A stretch of 11,261 nucleotides of DNA. Origin: Eubacteriales Family XIII. Incertae Sedis bacterium. GTDB lineage: Bacteria; Bacillota; Clostridia; Peptostreptococcales; Anaerovoracaceae. Where the stretch lies: NCBI GenBank assembly GCA_031272745.1, contig JAISTF010000004.1, positions 1 through 11,261 of the forward strand, written 5' to 3'. Made by a program: the position numbers and the translations under genes. Below are positions 1-6,322 of this stretch, piece by piece. The stretch's first letter is position 1. Every line of letters starts with the position of its first letter. The notes under the pieces are model-generated. The model did not search any database, was not told the DNA's origin, and saw only the letters and a program-made list of their open reading frames with translations.

Positions 1-25
1 TGTGAAGATTGAAGAAACGGCAATC

Positions 26-92
26 TACGGAACAGATTCAATATCGGTAAGAAAATCAACTGAAATGCTACCGATTTGCAATCTATTCCGTA
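26..92. repeat. 67-bp imperfect palindrome, left copy
   Basis: The outer arms are inverted copies of each other (TACGGAAcAGATT on the left, AATCTaTTCCGTA on the right). The inner arms CGGTA and TACCG also pair, so about 20 of 24 arm positions are complementary around a loop of roughly 19 bases. A second copy of exactly the same length lies at 3301-3367 in the same orientation. The first 19 and last 17 bases are identical in the two copies, and the interior differs. Both begin and end with TA, which fits a MITE inserted at a TA dinucleotide, as in IS630/Tc1-like elements; that family assignment is inference. No transposase gene lies in the window. Confidence 0.8.
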
Positions 93-168
93 TGTTGCGC
101 CACAATCCTATTCGCCGCCCGACTGCAAAAGCGTAATGAGTGGTAAATAAAAGAAATAAAAATATATA

Positions 169-197
169 TTTACATTTATTACAAAATAGTGTATATT
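169..197 (+). promoter_or_regulatory. Sigma-A-type promoter giving a leaderless start
   Basis: TTTACA (169-174) and TATATT (192-197) each match the consensus at 5 of 6 positions and are separated by 17 bases. The seventh base after the -10 box is the A of the ATG at 204, so the predicted transcript starts on the start codon. No ribosome binding site precedes that ATG. Confidence 0.6.
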
Positions 198-203
198 ACC
201 ATT

Positions 204-1088
204 ATGAAAATCGTATATTCGAAAACAAATCCATATGACCCCCGGCAGTTCGAGCAAATCGGACCGCACCTTTTCGTCCCGCAGGCGGAGTGGACAATAG
301 CATCTGAGCAGGAAAGGCACAGGGCGATAGTCAAGTTCTATGCTGAAAGGCTGAAAAATCCAAACGTCATCTTCTCCGGCATCAGCGGCGCTGTGATGCG
401 GGGCATTCCGGTCTTGGGAGAAATCCCGCTCGGACCGCGCTGTTGCTTGAATATAAAGCAGGGCGGGATACAAGAAATGGTCAAGTGGCGTTATACCGGA
501 AAACTGCCGGCTTACAATTTGATCGACGGTGTGCGCGTGGCTTGTGTCGAGCGCGTGTTGGTCGATCTCTGCCTTGAATTCGATTCGGCCTCATGTCTGG
601 TTGCGCTGAATCACAGTCTGTACACAAGACAAACGACTGTGCGAAAACTGCAAGGTTATGTGGAAAAACACGCTTGCCTGCCCGGTGTCCGGCGATTGGC
701 GAGGCTCCTTCCTTTCGCCAACGCAAAATGCGAGTCTCCGCTGGAAACGCAGGGGTGGCGGGCTGTCTATCAAGGTTCGTTGACCTTGCCGTGCCAGCAG
801 GTCGAAATCCGGCTGCCGCAGGATTGCCGGACACGCGTCGCACGCGTCGATATGTGTTGGAGCCTCCGGTCGGGCCTGCTCGTCGTGGAACTCGACGGCA
901 GAGTCAAATACCAGACGCAGGACGCCCTTGTCAATGAGAAAATCCGCGAGGACGGCTTGCGGCGGCTCGGCTGTCGCGTATTGCGGTTTCTGTGGGAAGA
1001 TGTCCGGAGCGGAAAGATGGTGGCGCAGCTACGGGATGCCGGTGTAAAGAAGCGCCGGAACATGGGGCGGAAGATACCCGGCTGGTAG
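204..1088 (+). CDS. DUF559/AbiEi-like protein with a PD-(D/E)XK nuclease-type C-terminal domain
   Basis: This 294-residue protein has the layout of the AbiEi-like/DUF559 family. A middle region (about residues 55-170) follows the pattern of AbiEi-type antitoxins: SGISGAVMRGIP, then a VERVLVDL segment. The C-terminal domain (about 178-280) starts with CESPLE (E181), has RVD (D216) and VVELDG (E229) on adjacent strands, and ends with GCRVLRFLWEDV. This is the acidic pattern of DUF559/Vsr-like PD-(D/E)XK nucleases. I chose ATG 204 over GTG 189 because GTG 189 overlaps the promoter -10 box and ATG 204 sits at the predicted transcription start. It is transcribed alone and convergently with the 1121-3122 operon, and lies inside the palindrome-flanked cassette. 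In known families such proteins are uncharacterised nucleases or orphan antitoxin-like proteins. The fold is fairly sure; nuclease activity and target are inference. Confidence 0.8.
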   Translation: MKIVYSKTNPYDPRQFEQIGPHLFVPQAEWTIASEQERHRAIVKFYAERLKNPNVIFSGISGAVMRGIPVLGEIPLGPRCCLNIKQGGIQEMVKWRYTGKLPAYNLIDGVRVACVERVLVDLCLEFDSASCLVALNHSLYTRQTTVRKLQGYVEKHACLPGVRRLARLLPFANAKCESPLETQGWRAVYQGSLTLPCQQVEIRLPQDCRTRVARVDMCWSLRSGLLVVELDGRVKYQTQDALVNEKIREDGLRRLGCRVLRFLWEDVRSGKMVAQLRDAGVKKRRNMGRKIPGW

Positions 1089-1120
1089 CCGCCGATTCGC
1101 AGCATTTCGTCGGAAGCACG

Positions 1121-1723
1121 TCAAAAATCCCACTCATGGTTCTTGTCGCCGAGTGCGGCGGCGGTTTCCTCTATCGTTCGCAAGTCCTTGAAGGGCGACG
1201 TCTGTGCCAAGCGGATGACGCTGTCGAGACCCATCGCCAATTCCTGCATGTCGTCCTTTTCCAAAGCATCGTCGATGACACGAAAGAAAGACTGAAACGC
1301 ATCCTTGCGTTCGTCAAAGGTCTTGTCCAAATATACCAACAACAACTCTTTCTGCGCTTCAATACGAGCGATAGCGACATCTCTCTCGGCTGCGATGGCC
1401 GCCCGTTTGGTAATCTGCGCTTCCTGAAATTTTCGGACTTCCCCCGCCATCTTCACCAATTCAAAAAACACGAAAAGAACGTCGGCTTCGTTGTGGATGG
1501 CATTGATTGCAAGCCCATCCAATTTCTCAAGCATCTGCGCTTCAAATTTTTCGCCGTCATCGTAGGCGAGAATTTCAGGCAAAGGATCGCCTGCCTGCTC
1601 TGTCTTCACGGGTTTTCCCTTGTCGGCCTTTACCCATGCATCGCTCAGCTTGTCCTTCCCGAGGGCGATCAAATCGTCCCCGAATTCCGCCCACAACATT
1701 CGCAGTAGCATCTTGTAATCCAT
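1121..1723 (-). CDS. Helical protein of unknown family, second gene of cassette operon
   Basis: I do not recognise this 200-residue protein. It has no signal peptide or clear membrane segment. The N-terminal third is acidic with a basic, probably disordered stretch (residues 30-50). A long charged helix, probably coiled coil, spans about 88-130 (KMAGEVRKFQEAQITKRA onward), followed by a conserved-looking block YLDKTFDERKDAFQSFF (131-147) and SPFKDL (176-181). It ends in HEWDF. The start ATG at 1723 is preceded by GGAGG (1733-1737), which lies inside the last codons of the upstream gene; that gene's TGA (1728-1730) is only 4 bases before this ATG. Translation is therefore probably coupled, and the two products may act together or form a complex (inference). 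It ends 32 bp from the convergent nuclease-like gene, with no clear terminator between them. Confidence 0.75.
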   Translation of the reverse strand: MDYKMLLRMLWAEFGDDLIALGKDKLSDAWVKADKGKPVKTEQAGDPLPEILAYDDGEKFEAQMLEKLDGLAINAIHNEADVLFVFFELVKMAGEVRKFQEAQITKRAAIAAERDVAIARIEAQKELLLVYLDKTFDERKDAFQSFFRVIDDALEKDDMQELAMGLDSVIRLAQTSPFKDLRTIEETAAALGDKNHEWDF

Positions 1724-1727
1724 CGCA

Positions 1728-3122
1728 TCAAACCTCCGTGTTCAGTATCTTGCGTATCTTGCCGCTGATTGAATAACTTTCTGCTGTCATGCTGCCCTCG
1801 TCGTTGAGCAGAGGCGTCTGCGCCAGCTCGGTCATAGTCTTTACAAGCAGTCCGCACCGGTTGAACACCTTCACATGGTCCGGATTGTTACTATCGAATA
1901 CGACTTCAGGCGCCAATAATGCTTCGAGCCGATCCAGCTGTATTTCGGTTCGTGACCGAAGTTCCTGTGTCGTTTGCCGGAGCTCTTGTACTCGACTGGC
2001 GATTCCATCCATGACAATCCAGGCCTTTTCATGGTTCGCCACGGCAATGCCCGTTTCTTTTTCGTATTCCCTGGCTTGCGTCAGGACATTGCCGTAATGC
2101 ATGCTTGTCATGATTCCGACTGCGAGGATTGCCACGGCAGCCGTCGCGCCAACCGTGGCCGCGGCCAAGACCGTTGCACCTGCAGCCATGCCGCCCCCGC
2201 CCGCCGCCACGCTGCCTCCGCCGAGCCACGCGAGCACGGCACTGTTTGCCGCAGCGCCGGTCAGCGAGCCGATTGCGGTACCCGTCGAGGCGACACCCAC
2301 TGCCGAGACGGTCGTCGTCACCAAAGCAGGAGTGCCCAGCACTGCGGCAACGCCCAACACGCCGGATGTCGCCGACATTTTCAGCGCCTTCTGCACATCC
2401 ATGTCGATCGCCCTCATCTCGACCAATTTTTCCGCGCTCACTTCGATTCCGTCGAATATCTCATACTCCTTGATCTTGTTCTTCTGCTGCAATATCTCCA
2501 AATAATCAAGAAACCGCGCGAGCGTTTCATGCAGGCTTTCCAGTCTGGATTCTCCAAATGATTGGATTTCTCCATTGAGCTTCTCCTTGTGCTCCTGTGT
2601 GACAACTTCTGCCGCCGCATAGTATTCAGCGCAGACATCTTTGATGTTTTTCGCTTCCAGGCGATCATGCATGGCCTGAACGCCCGATACGGTCTTGCCG
2701 GCTTTGACAGCGTGTTTTCCGGCAGATGCTACGGTATTCCGCCAGTCATCGCCGTCCATTTCTTTGACAGACGCGACTGCGGCTTTTACCGTTGCCGGCG
2801 TCGATTGAATCGCTTCCCTTGCTTTAGACGCTGTTCTATTGACGGCATTGCCCGCCTTGCGAAACACATTCGGTTTTACCGCTTCCGTTTTGGCTTTTCC
2901 TGCTGCGGTGAGGATGTCGGCCCCGACTTGCTTCGTAGCGCGTCTGAAGTCCTCGGCACGCAAAGACGCGAGTTTTCCCCTGGCATCTTTCAAAGCGGTG
3001 CCTGCGTCAACCGCAGTCGTCTTCAGCATTTGCCCGCCGCTGATTCGGAACGCCCTTCGGGTCAGCAGCTCATAATCAATCTGCGCTATCCAAAATCGTT
3101 TTTCTGCTGCGGTTTTCTCCAT
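1728..3122 (-). CDS. Glycine/alanine-zipper, probably membrane-active protein
   Basis: This 464-residue protein has three parts. Residues 1-150 are basic, Ala/Lys-rich and helical. Residues 155-250 are charged helices. A long hydrophobic Gly/Ala block at about 250-337 contains AWLGGGSVAAGGGGMAAG (298-315), and a helical tail follows (345-464). The hydrophobic block has the small-residue periodicity of glycine-zipper or pore-forming hairpins. I associate such modules with uncharacterised bacterial membrane proteins but cannot name the family. I chose ATG 3122 because GGAG (3132-3135) lies 9 bases upstream; ATG 3137 is an alternative, and TTG 3170 is unlikely. It is the first gene of a two-gene operon within the palindrome-flanked cassette. 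Membrane insertion is inferred from composition only; phage tail or tape-measure-like origin is an alternative reading. Confidence 0.75.
   Translation of the reverse strand: MEKTAAEKRFWIAQIDYELLTRRAFRISGGQMLKTTAVDAGTALKDARGKLASLRAEDFRRATKQVGADILTAAGKAKTEAVKPNVFRKAGNAVNRTASKAREAIQSTPATVKAAVASVKEMDGDDWRNTVASAGKHAVKAGKTVSGVQAMHDRLEAKNIKDVCAEYYAAAEVVTQEHKEKLNGEIQSFGESRLESLHETLARFLDYLEILQQKNKIKEYEIFDGIEVSAEKLVEMRAIDMDVQKALKMSATSGVLGVAAVLGTPALVTTTVSAVGVASTGTAIGSLTGAAANSAVLAWLGGGSVAAGGGGMAAGATVLAAATVGATAAVAILAVGIMTSMHYGNVLTQAREYEKETGIAVANHEKAWIVMDGIASRVQELRQTTQELRSRTEIQLDRLEALLAPEVVFDSNNPDHVKVFNRCGLLVKTMTELAQTPLLNDEGSMTAESYSISGKIRKILNTEV
1733..1737 (-). promoter_or_regulatory. Ribosome binding site inside the upstream gene
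   Basis: GGAGG lies 9 bases before the ATG at 1723, within the final codons of the glycine-zipper gene and just before its TGA. This fixes the downstream start and supports translational coupling. Confidence 0.75.
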
Positions 3123-3219
3123 CGTCCCGTTCTCCATGATTCCCAGCCCGTCACCGGCCAAGTCACGCAATCAAATCCAGCGCTCGTCGAAACCAAGAGT
3201 TTAGTGACATGGCAAGATG

Positions 3220-3225
3220 AGTATA
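3220..3225 (-). promoter_or_regulatory. Possible -10 box for the two-gene cassette operon
   Basis: TATACT on the minus strand is 5 of 6 to the -10 consensus and would give a leader of about 90 bases before ATG 3122. No good -35 box is seen 16-18 bases upstream, so this is tentative. The stretch 3123-3300 holds no gene that I can support. Confidence 0.3.
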
Positions 3226-3300
3226 ACATGGCTGCTGAACAAATAGGATGGCACGGAAGGCTGGCGCGTGCGGAATTCTTTGTTGGGCCTCGCCGCAGTT

Positions 3301-3367
3301 TACGGAACAGATTCAATATTGGTCAAGAAATAAGGTGTTTTGATACCATTTTGCAATCTATTCCGTA
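3301..3367. repeat. 67-bp imperfect palindrome, right copy
   Basis: Same length, orientation and ends as the copy at 26-92. The inner stem base pair has changed together with its partner: C with G in the left copy has become T with A here (TTGGT opposite ACCA). The potential to pair is thus kept while the sequence changed. It lies between the cassette operon and the 3' end of the HAD gene, so it may also act as a transcript-end hairpin for either. Confidence 0.8.
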
Positions 3368-3400
3368 TCTTTGAAAACAGCAATGCGAGCGCAGTTCGCT

Positions 3401-3415
3401 CCGAATTGAATTCGG
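3401..3415. other. Small hairpin downstream of the HAD gene
   Basis: CCGAAT and ATTCGG pair around TGA, just beyond the HAD stop codon. On the minus strand the T run precedes the stem rather than follows it, so this is not a textbook intrinsic terminator. It may act with the AGCG/CGCT stem at 3388-3400 and the 67-bp palindrome. Confidence 0.3.
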
Positions 3416-3425
3416 GGCAAAAAAG

Positions 3426-4247
3426 TCACAGGATGCCGAGGGTGTGGAGGGCGTGGGCGACGCCGGAGTGCTCGTTGTCCAAGGTGACGAAGTCGGCGGC
3501 GGCCTTTGCCTCGGGGACTGCGTTGCCCATCGCGACGCCGAAGCCTGCCCAGGCGATCATGCGCGCGTCGTTTTCGCTGTCGCCGAAGCAGATGCAGTCC
3601 TTCGGCGCGATGCCTTCGCGCGCACAGACGAAGTCCAGCGCGGACGCCTTGCTCACGCCGACGCCGCCGATCTCGAAATTGAACGGCATCGAGCTCGTCA
3701 GCTCGTACAGGTCCGGCCGCGCCGCAAGGAAGCGGTGGACGCGCGCGCGCTGCGCCTCGGTGCCGAAGACAAAATTCACGTTTTCGATTTCGTGGATGTG
3801 CGCCTGCACGTCGGCCGCGATGTCCCTGTGCGGCTTGCGCGAAGCGAGGAAATATCCGAGGAACCAGTCGGGGATCGCTTCGTGCCGTTCGTAGCGCTCC
3901 GCGTCGACGTGCGGCGTGTCGTCCCAGAAGTATTCGATGAGCACCTCGGGGTCGGCTAAGAACGGCCGGGTGTATTCGATCGCCTCGGGCGAGACGTAGT
4001 GCGCGTCGAGCAGCGCGGTGCGCTCGTTGTCATAGACCTTGGAGCCGTTGGAGCAGATCACGTAGCGCATCCCTTTGATGGCGCGGACGGCGGGCGGGAC
4101 GGCGGTGAGCGCGCGGCCCGTCGCGGCCGTGAGCACGATGCCCTTCGCGGCGCAGGCTTCGAGCGCGGATGCGTTTTCCGGCGTCGGCTCATGCCGGCCG
4201 TCCAGCAGCGTGCGGTCCAAATCCGTTGCAAGCATTTTGATGTCCAT
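3426..4247 (-). CDS. Cof-type HAD-IIB family phosphatase
   Basis: A 273-residue cytosolic phosphatase of the HAD superfamily, Cof/IIB subgroup, the usual length for the family. Motif I is DLDRTLLD (nucleophile D9, acid/base D11), with Arg where most members have Gly. Motif II is TAATGR (T43), motif III is the Lys in GVGVSK (K200), and motif IV is GDSENDARM (D223, D227). The cap between about residues 85 and 190 is of the C2B type. Members usually hydrolyse sugar phosphates, nucleotides or pyridoxal phosphate; the substrate cannot be told here. It is a single gene divergent from the thioesterase. A -10-like TAGAAT (4255-4260) ends 7 bases before the ATG, and no ribosome binding site is seen, so a leaderless transcript is possible, but no -35 box is convincing. 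Confidence 0.9.
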   Translation of the reverse strand: MDIKMLATDLDRTLLDGRHEPTPENASALEACAAKGIVLTAATGRALTAVPPAVRAIKGMRYVICSNGSKVYDNERTALLDAHYVSPEAIEYTRPFLADPEVLIEYFWDDTPHVDAERYERHEAIPDWFLGYFLASRKPHRDIAADVQAHIHEIENVNFVFGTEAQRARVHRFLAARPDLYELTSSMPFNFEIGGVGVSKASALDFVCAREGIAPKDCICFGDSENDARMIAWAGFGVAMGNAVPEAKAAADFVTLDNEHSGVAHALHTLGIL

Positions 4248-4264
4248 ATATGTTATTCTATCAT
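4237..4264 (+). promoter_or_regulatory. Likely promoter of the thioesterase gene
   Basis: TTGATG (4237-4242) and TATCAT (4259-4264) are separated by 16 bases. The predicted start near 4271 gives a leader of about 34 bases containing a GGGGC/GCCCC hairpin (4274-4286) and then the ribosome binding site. The promoter overlaps the beginning of the divergent HAD gene. Confidence 0.4.
4255..4260 (-). promoter_or_regulatory. Possible -10 box of the HAD gene
   Basis: TAGAAT on the minus strand is 5 of 6 to the -10 consensus and lies 7 bases before ATG 4247. No -35 box is recognisable, so confidence is low. The spacing matches the leaderless pattern of other genes in this window. Confidence 0.3.
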
Positions 4265-4291
4265 ATGAACGCAGGGGCGCTGCCCCGCCCG

Positions 4292-4298
4292 AAGGAGG
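4292..4298 (+). promoter_or_regulatory. Consensus ribosome binding site of the thioesterase
   Basis: AAGGAGG is a full match to the anti-Shine-Dalgarno complement and lies 6 bases before ATG 4305. It contrasts with several neighbours that have none. Confidence 0.9.
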
Positions 4299-4304
4299 AT
4301 TTCA

Positions 4305-4772
4305 ATGAACACTTGCGACGACAGAACAGTGACGATCAGCATCCTCACGCAGCCGAACCAGGCCAACGGCTACGGCAACGTGCACGGCGGCGAGATCATG
4401 AAGATCATGGACAACACGGCGGGAGCCGCGGCGCTGAAATACGCGAAGACAAACGTCGTGACGGCGCGTGTGGACGAGCTGCAGTTCCTCGAGCCCGTCC
4501 ACATCGGGCGCTTCCTCACCTGCACGGCGACCGTCGTCTACGTGGGCACCACGTCCATGGAAATCCGCGTCATCGTCGAGGTCGAGGACCTGCGCATACC
4601 CGGCAGCAAAAAGCGCGCGCTCGACGCGTATTTCACGCTCGTCGCGCTCGACGGGGAAGGGCATCCGACGCCCGTGCCGCCGTTCGTCCCCGAGACGGAC
4701 GAGGACAAGAAGGCCTGGGAAAAGGTCAGGAAACGCCGCGAAAGTATGAGTCGACGACGGCGCGCTCGCTGA
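4305..4772 (+). CDS. Hot-dog fold acyl-CoA thioesterase (YkhA-like)
   Basis: This 155-residue protein belongs to the cytosolic acyl-CoA thioester hydrolase family and hydrolyses acyl-CoA to free acid and CoA. The signature NVHGGEIMKIMDNTAG is at residues 25-40, with the HGG loop followed by the active-site helix carrying D36. Strands TARVDELQFLEPV (53-65) and MEIRVIVEVEDL (85-96) complete the hot-dog sheet, and YFTLVALDGEG (109-119) is the usual last strand. The protein is expected to be oligomeric and cytosolic. The start is fixed by the ribosome binding site at 4292. The C-terminal tail is very basic (RRESMSRRRRAR); its last 47 bases overlap antisense with the end of the MurE-like gene, so the tail may have arisen by read-on into that gene. 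The family is clear; the acyl chain preference is not known. Confidence 0.92.
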   Translation: MNTCDDRTVTISILTQPNQANGYGNVHGGEIMKIMDNTAGAAALKYAKTNVVTARVDELQFLEPVHIGRFLTCTATVVYVGTTSMEIRVIVEVEDLRIPGSKKRALDAYFTLVALDGEGHPTPVPPFVPETDEDKKAWEKVRKRRESMSRRRRAR

Positions 4773-6285
4773 ACGGGACGTTCACGCCGCGCACTTCTTC
4801 ATAGGGCACGTTGCCCTTGCCCACCAGCAGCACGAGATCGCCCTCGCGGGCCATGTCTAAGATTTGCAGGATGGCGAGCCTGCGGTCCGGGCAGATCTTG
4901 TAACGCCCGCGCCCGCCGCCGCGCTCGATGCCGGCCGCGATGTCCTCGAGGATGCGGTCGGGGTCGTCCGTGCGCGGGCTCGCGTTCGCGAGGATCGTAT
5001 AGTCGCAGTCGCGCCCGAGGATCTCGCCGGAGTCGAAACGCCGGACGTGCGCGCGGTTGCCCTCGAGCCCGAAGACGCAGAGGATGCGCCGCGGCCGGTA
5101 GGCCTTCGCCGTCTCGAAGAGGCTTTCCATCGAGAGGCGATTGTGCGCGAAGTCGATGAGCACCGTGTACGGCGCGGGGACGTCCACGGGCTCCATGCGC
5201 CCCGGCGATACAGCCGAAGCGAGGCCGCTTTGGATATGTTCCGTGGGAATCGAATAATGGTCGGCCACCGCGATTGCCGCGAGCGCGTTGGAGGCGTTGA
5301 AGATGCCCGGCATGCGCAACAGGATCGGCGCTTCCCAGCCCGGCGCGCGGCAGTCAAACCGCACAGTCATGCGCGTGCCGTCCATGCGGCAGTCGATGTT
5401 TCGGGCCGCATAGTCAGCCCTGGATCCTCGGGTCAAGCCCGAGGATGACGAATTGAAATCGCCCGAGGATGACGAAGGCGCAAATCCGTAGGTCACGATG
5501 CGCGTATCCCCGGCGCCGGCGACGATTTCGTCGTAGCGCTCCGCGTCGCGGTTCACGATGCAGGTCTCCGTCTGCGAGAAGATCTTCTGCTTGCAGGAGA
5601 AATAATGTTCAAAGCTCGGGTGCTCCGTCTTGGAGATGTGATCCGTCGAGATGTTCGTGTACAGCCCGAGGTCGAAGTCCACCCCGTAGGTGCGGTCCAA
5701 GAAAAACCCCTGCGACGTCGCCTCGAGGAAGACGTACTCCACGCCCGCGTCCGCCATGTCCGCAAGGAAGCCGTGCAGCCGCATCGGTTCGGGCGTCGTA
5801 TTGAGCAGCTTCACATGGACATCGTCATAGAAGATGCCGTTGCTGCCGATGAGCCCGACGGACTTGCCCGCCGCCTGGAAGATCGCCTGGAGCATATAGG
5901 AGATCGTCGTCTTGCCCTTCGTGCCCGTCATCCCCACGAGCTTTACGCGCCGCGCGGGGAAATCGTAGAAGCGGGCCGCCGCGAGCGCGAGGGCCTTGCG
6001 CGTGTCTGCCGCGCGCAGCACGGTGACCCCGTCCAAGCCCGCGAGCCCGTCCGGCATCCGCTCGCAGAGAAACGCCCGCGTCCCCGCCTCATAAGCGGCG
6101 GCCGCGTAGCCGTGCCCGTCCGCGCCGTCCGCGCCGATCGGCGGCAGGCAGACGAAGAGGGCGCCCGGCGCGGCCTTGCGCGAATCGCTGACGATGTCCG
6201 AGACGGGCGTCGCCGCAGGGTCGCCCGCAAGGGTCTCGCAGGGCGTATCCACAAGCAGGTCTTTTAACACAAACGTCTTATTCAC
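4726..6285 (-). CDS. MurE-like Mur ligase with altered specificity motifs
   Basis: A 519-residue ATP-dependent amino-acid ligase of the MurE (UDP-MurNAc-tripeptide synthetase) type. The UDP-binding domain is residues 1-112. The ATP domain has P-loop GMTGTKGKTT (118-127), TTPEP (163-167), EATSQGFFLDRTYG (188-201), NISTDH (211-216) and the carbamylated-lysine region YFSCKQKIF (K232). The C-terminal domain begins near 362 with GRMEPVDV. The ATP domain is most like the streptococcal Lys-type MurE (SSQA, TKGKTT). The specificity motif DNPR/DNPA is replaced by ASPR (435-438) and GKGHE by GKGNV (489-493), so the amino acid used is probably unusual or the acceptor differs. Residues 270-289 are an insertion encoded by a palindromic repeat. 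The start is GTG 6285; it has no ribosome binding site and a promoter at 6293-6322 places transcription start at about 6286. GTG 6270 is an alternative. It is divergent from the MurT-like operon. Confidence 0.85.
   Translation of the reverse strand: MNKTFVLKDLLVDTPCETLAGDPAATPVSDIVSDSRKAAPGALFVCLPPIGADGADGHGYAAAAYEAGTRAFLCERMPDGLAGLDGVTVLRAADTRKALALAAARFYDFPARRVKLVGMTGTKGKTTISYMLQAIFQAAGKSVGLIGSNGIFYDDVHVKLLNTTPEPMRLHGFLADMADAGVEYVFLEATSQGFFLDRTYGVDFDLGLYTNISTDHISKTEHPSFEHYFSCKQKIFSQTETCIVNRDAERYDEIVAGAGDTRIVTYGFAPSSSSGDFNSSSSGLTRGSRADYAARNIDCRMDGTRMTVRFDCRAPGWEAPILLRMPGIFNASNALAAIAVADHYSIPTEHIQSGLASAVSPGRMEPVDVPAPYTVLIDFAHNRLSMESLFETAKAYRPRRILCVFGLEGNRAHVRRFDSGEILGRDCDYTILANASPRTDDPDRILEDIAAGIERGGGRGRYKICPDRRLAILQILDMAREGDLVLLVGKGNVPYEEVRGVNVPFSERAVVDSYFRGVS
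5424..5476. repeat. Palindromic and direct repeat inside the MurE-like gene
   Basis: ATCCTCGGG (5424-5432) and CCCGAGGAT (5438-5446) form a perfect 9-bp stem with a 5-base loop. The 16-base unit starting GCCCGAGGATGACGAA at 5437 is repeated at 5461, a 24-base period, so the reading frame is kept. On the coding strand it encodes two copies of SSSSG in an insertion of about 20 residues. The design recalls palindromic elements that insert in frame into genes, as known in Rickettsia; identity to any known repeat family is not claimed. Confidence 0.85.
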
Positions 6286-6292
6286 ACAAAAC

Positions 6293-6322
6293 AGTATATG
6301 ATAAAATTGCGTGGTATGGCAA
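6293..6322 (-). promoter_or_regulatory. Strong promoter of the MurE-like gene
   Basis: On the minus strand TTGCCA (6317-6322) and TATACT (6293-6298) each match the consensus at 5 of 6 positions with an 18-base spacer. The transcript would begin at about 6286, one base before the GTG at 6285, giving a leaderless message. The promoter lies within the first codons of the MurT-like gene. Confidence 0.6.
6297..6302 (+). promoter_or_regulatory. Possible -10 box of the MurT-like operon
   Basis: TATGAT is 5 of 6 to the consensus and would start transcription near 6309, which would favour ATG 6316 over ATG 6298 as the translation start. No convincing -35 box is seen. It overlaps the minus-strand -10 box, so the two divergent promoters should compete for polymerase. 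Confidence 0.35.

Noticed and set aside
189..203. GTG start for the nuclease-like gene
   Set aside because: It overlaps the promoter -10 box, so it would not be on the transcript; ATG 204 fits the predicted +1.
204..1088. AbiE toxin-antitoxin system
   Set aside because: No nucleotidyltransferase-type AbiEii toxin is adjacent; the neighbouring genes are unrelated, and the C-terminal domain is nuclease-like instead.
1089..1120. Terminator between the convergent genes
   Set aside because: No stem longer than four or five pairs with a T run is found.
992..1708. 238-residue open frame on the plus strand
   Set aside because: It is antisense to the 1121-1723 gene, which has a good ribosome binding site and helical composition; this frame has neither.
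26..3367. The two palindromes as a CRISPR array or as attachment sites
   Set aside because: There are only two copies 3.2 kb apart, with no spacers and no integrase gene; a MITE-like repeat explains them better.
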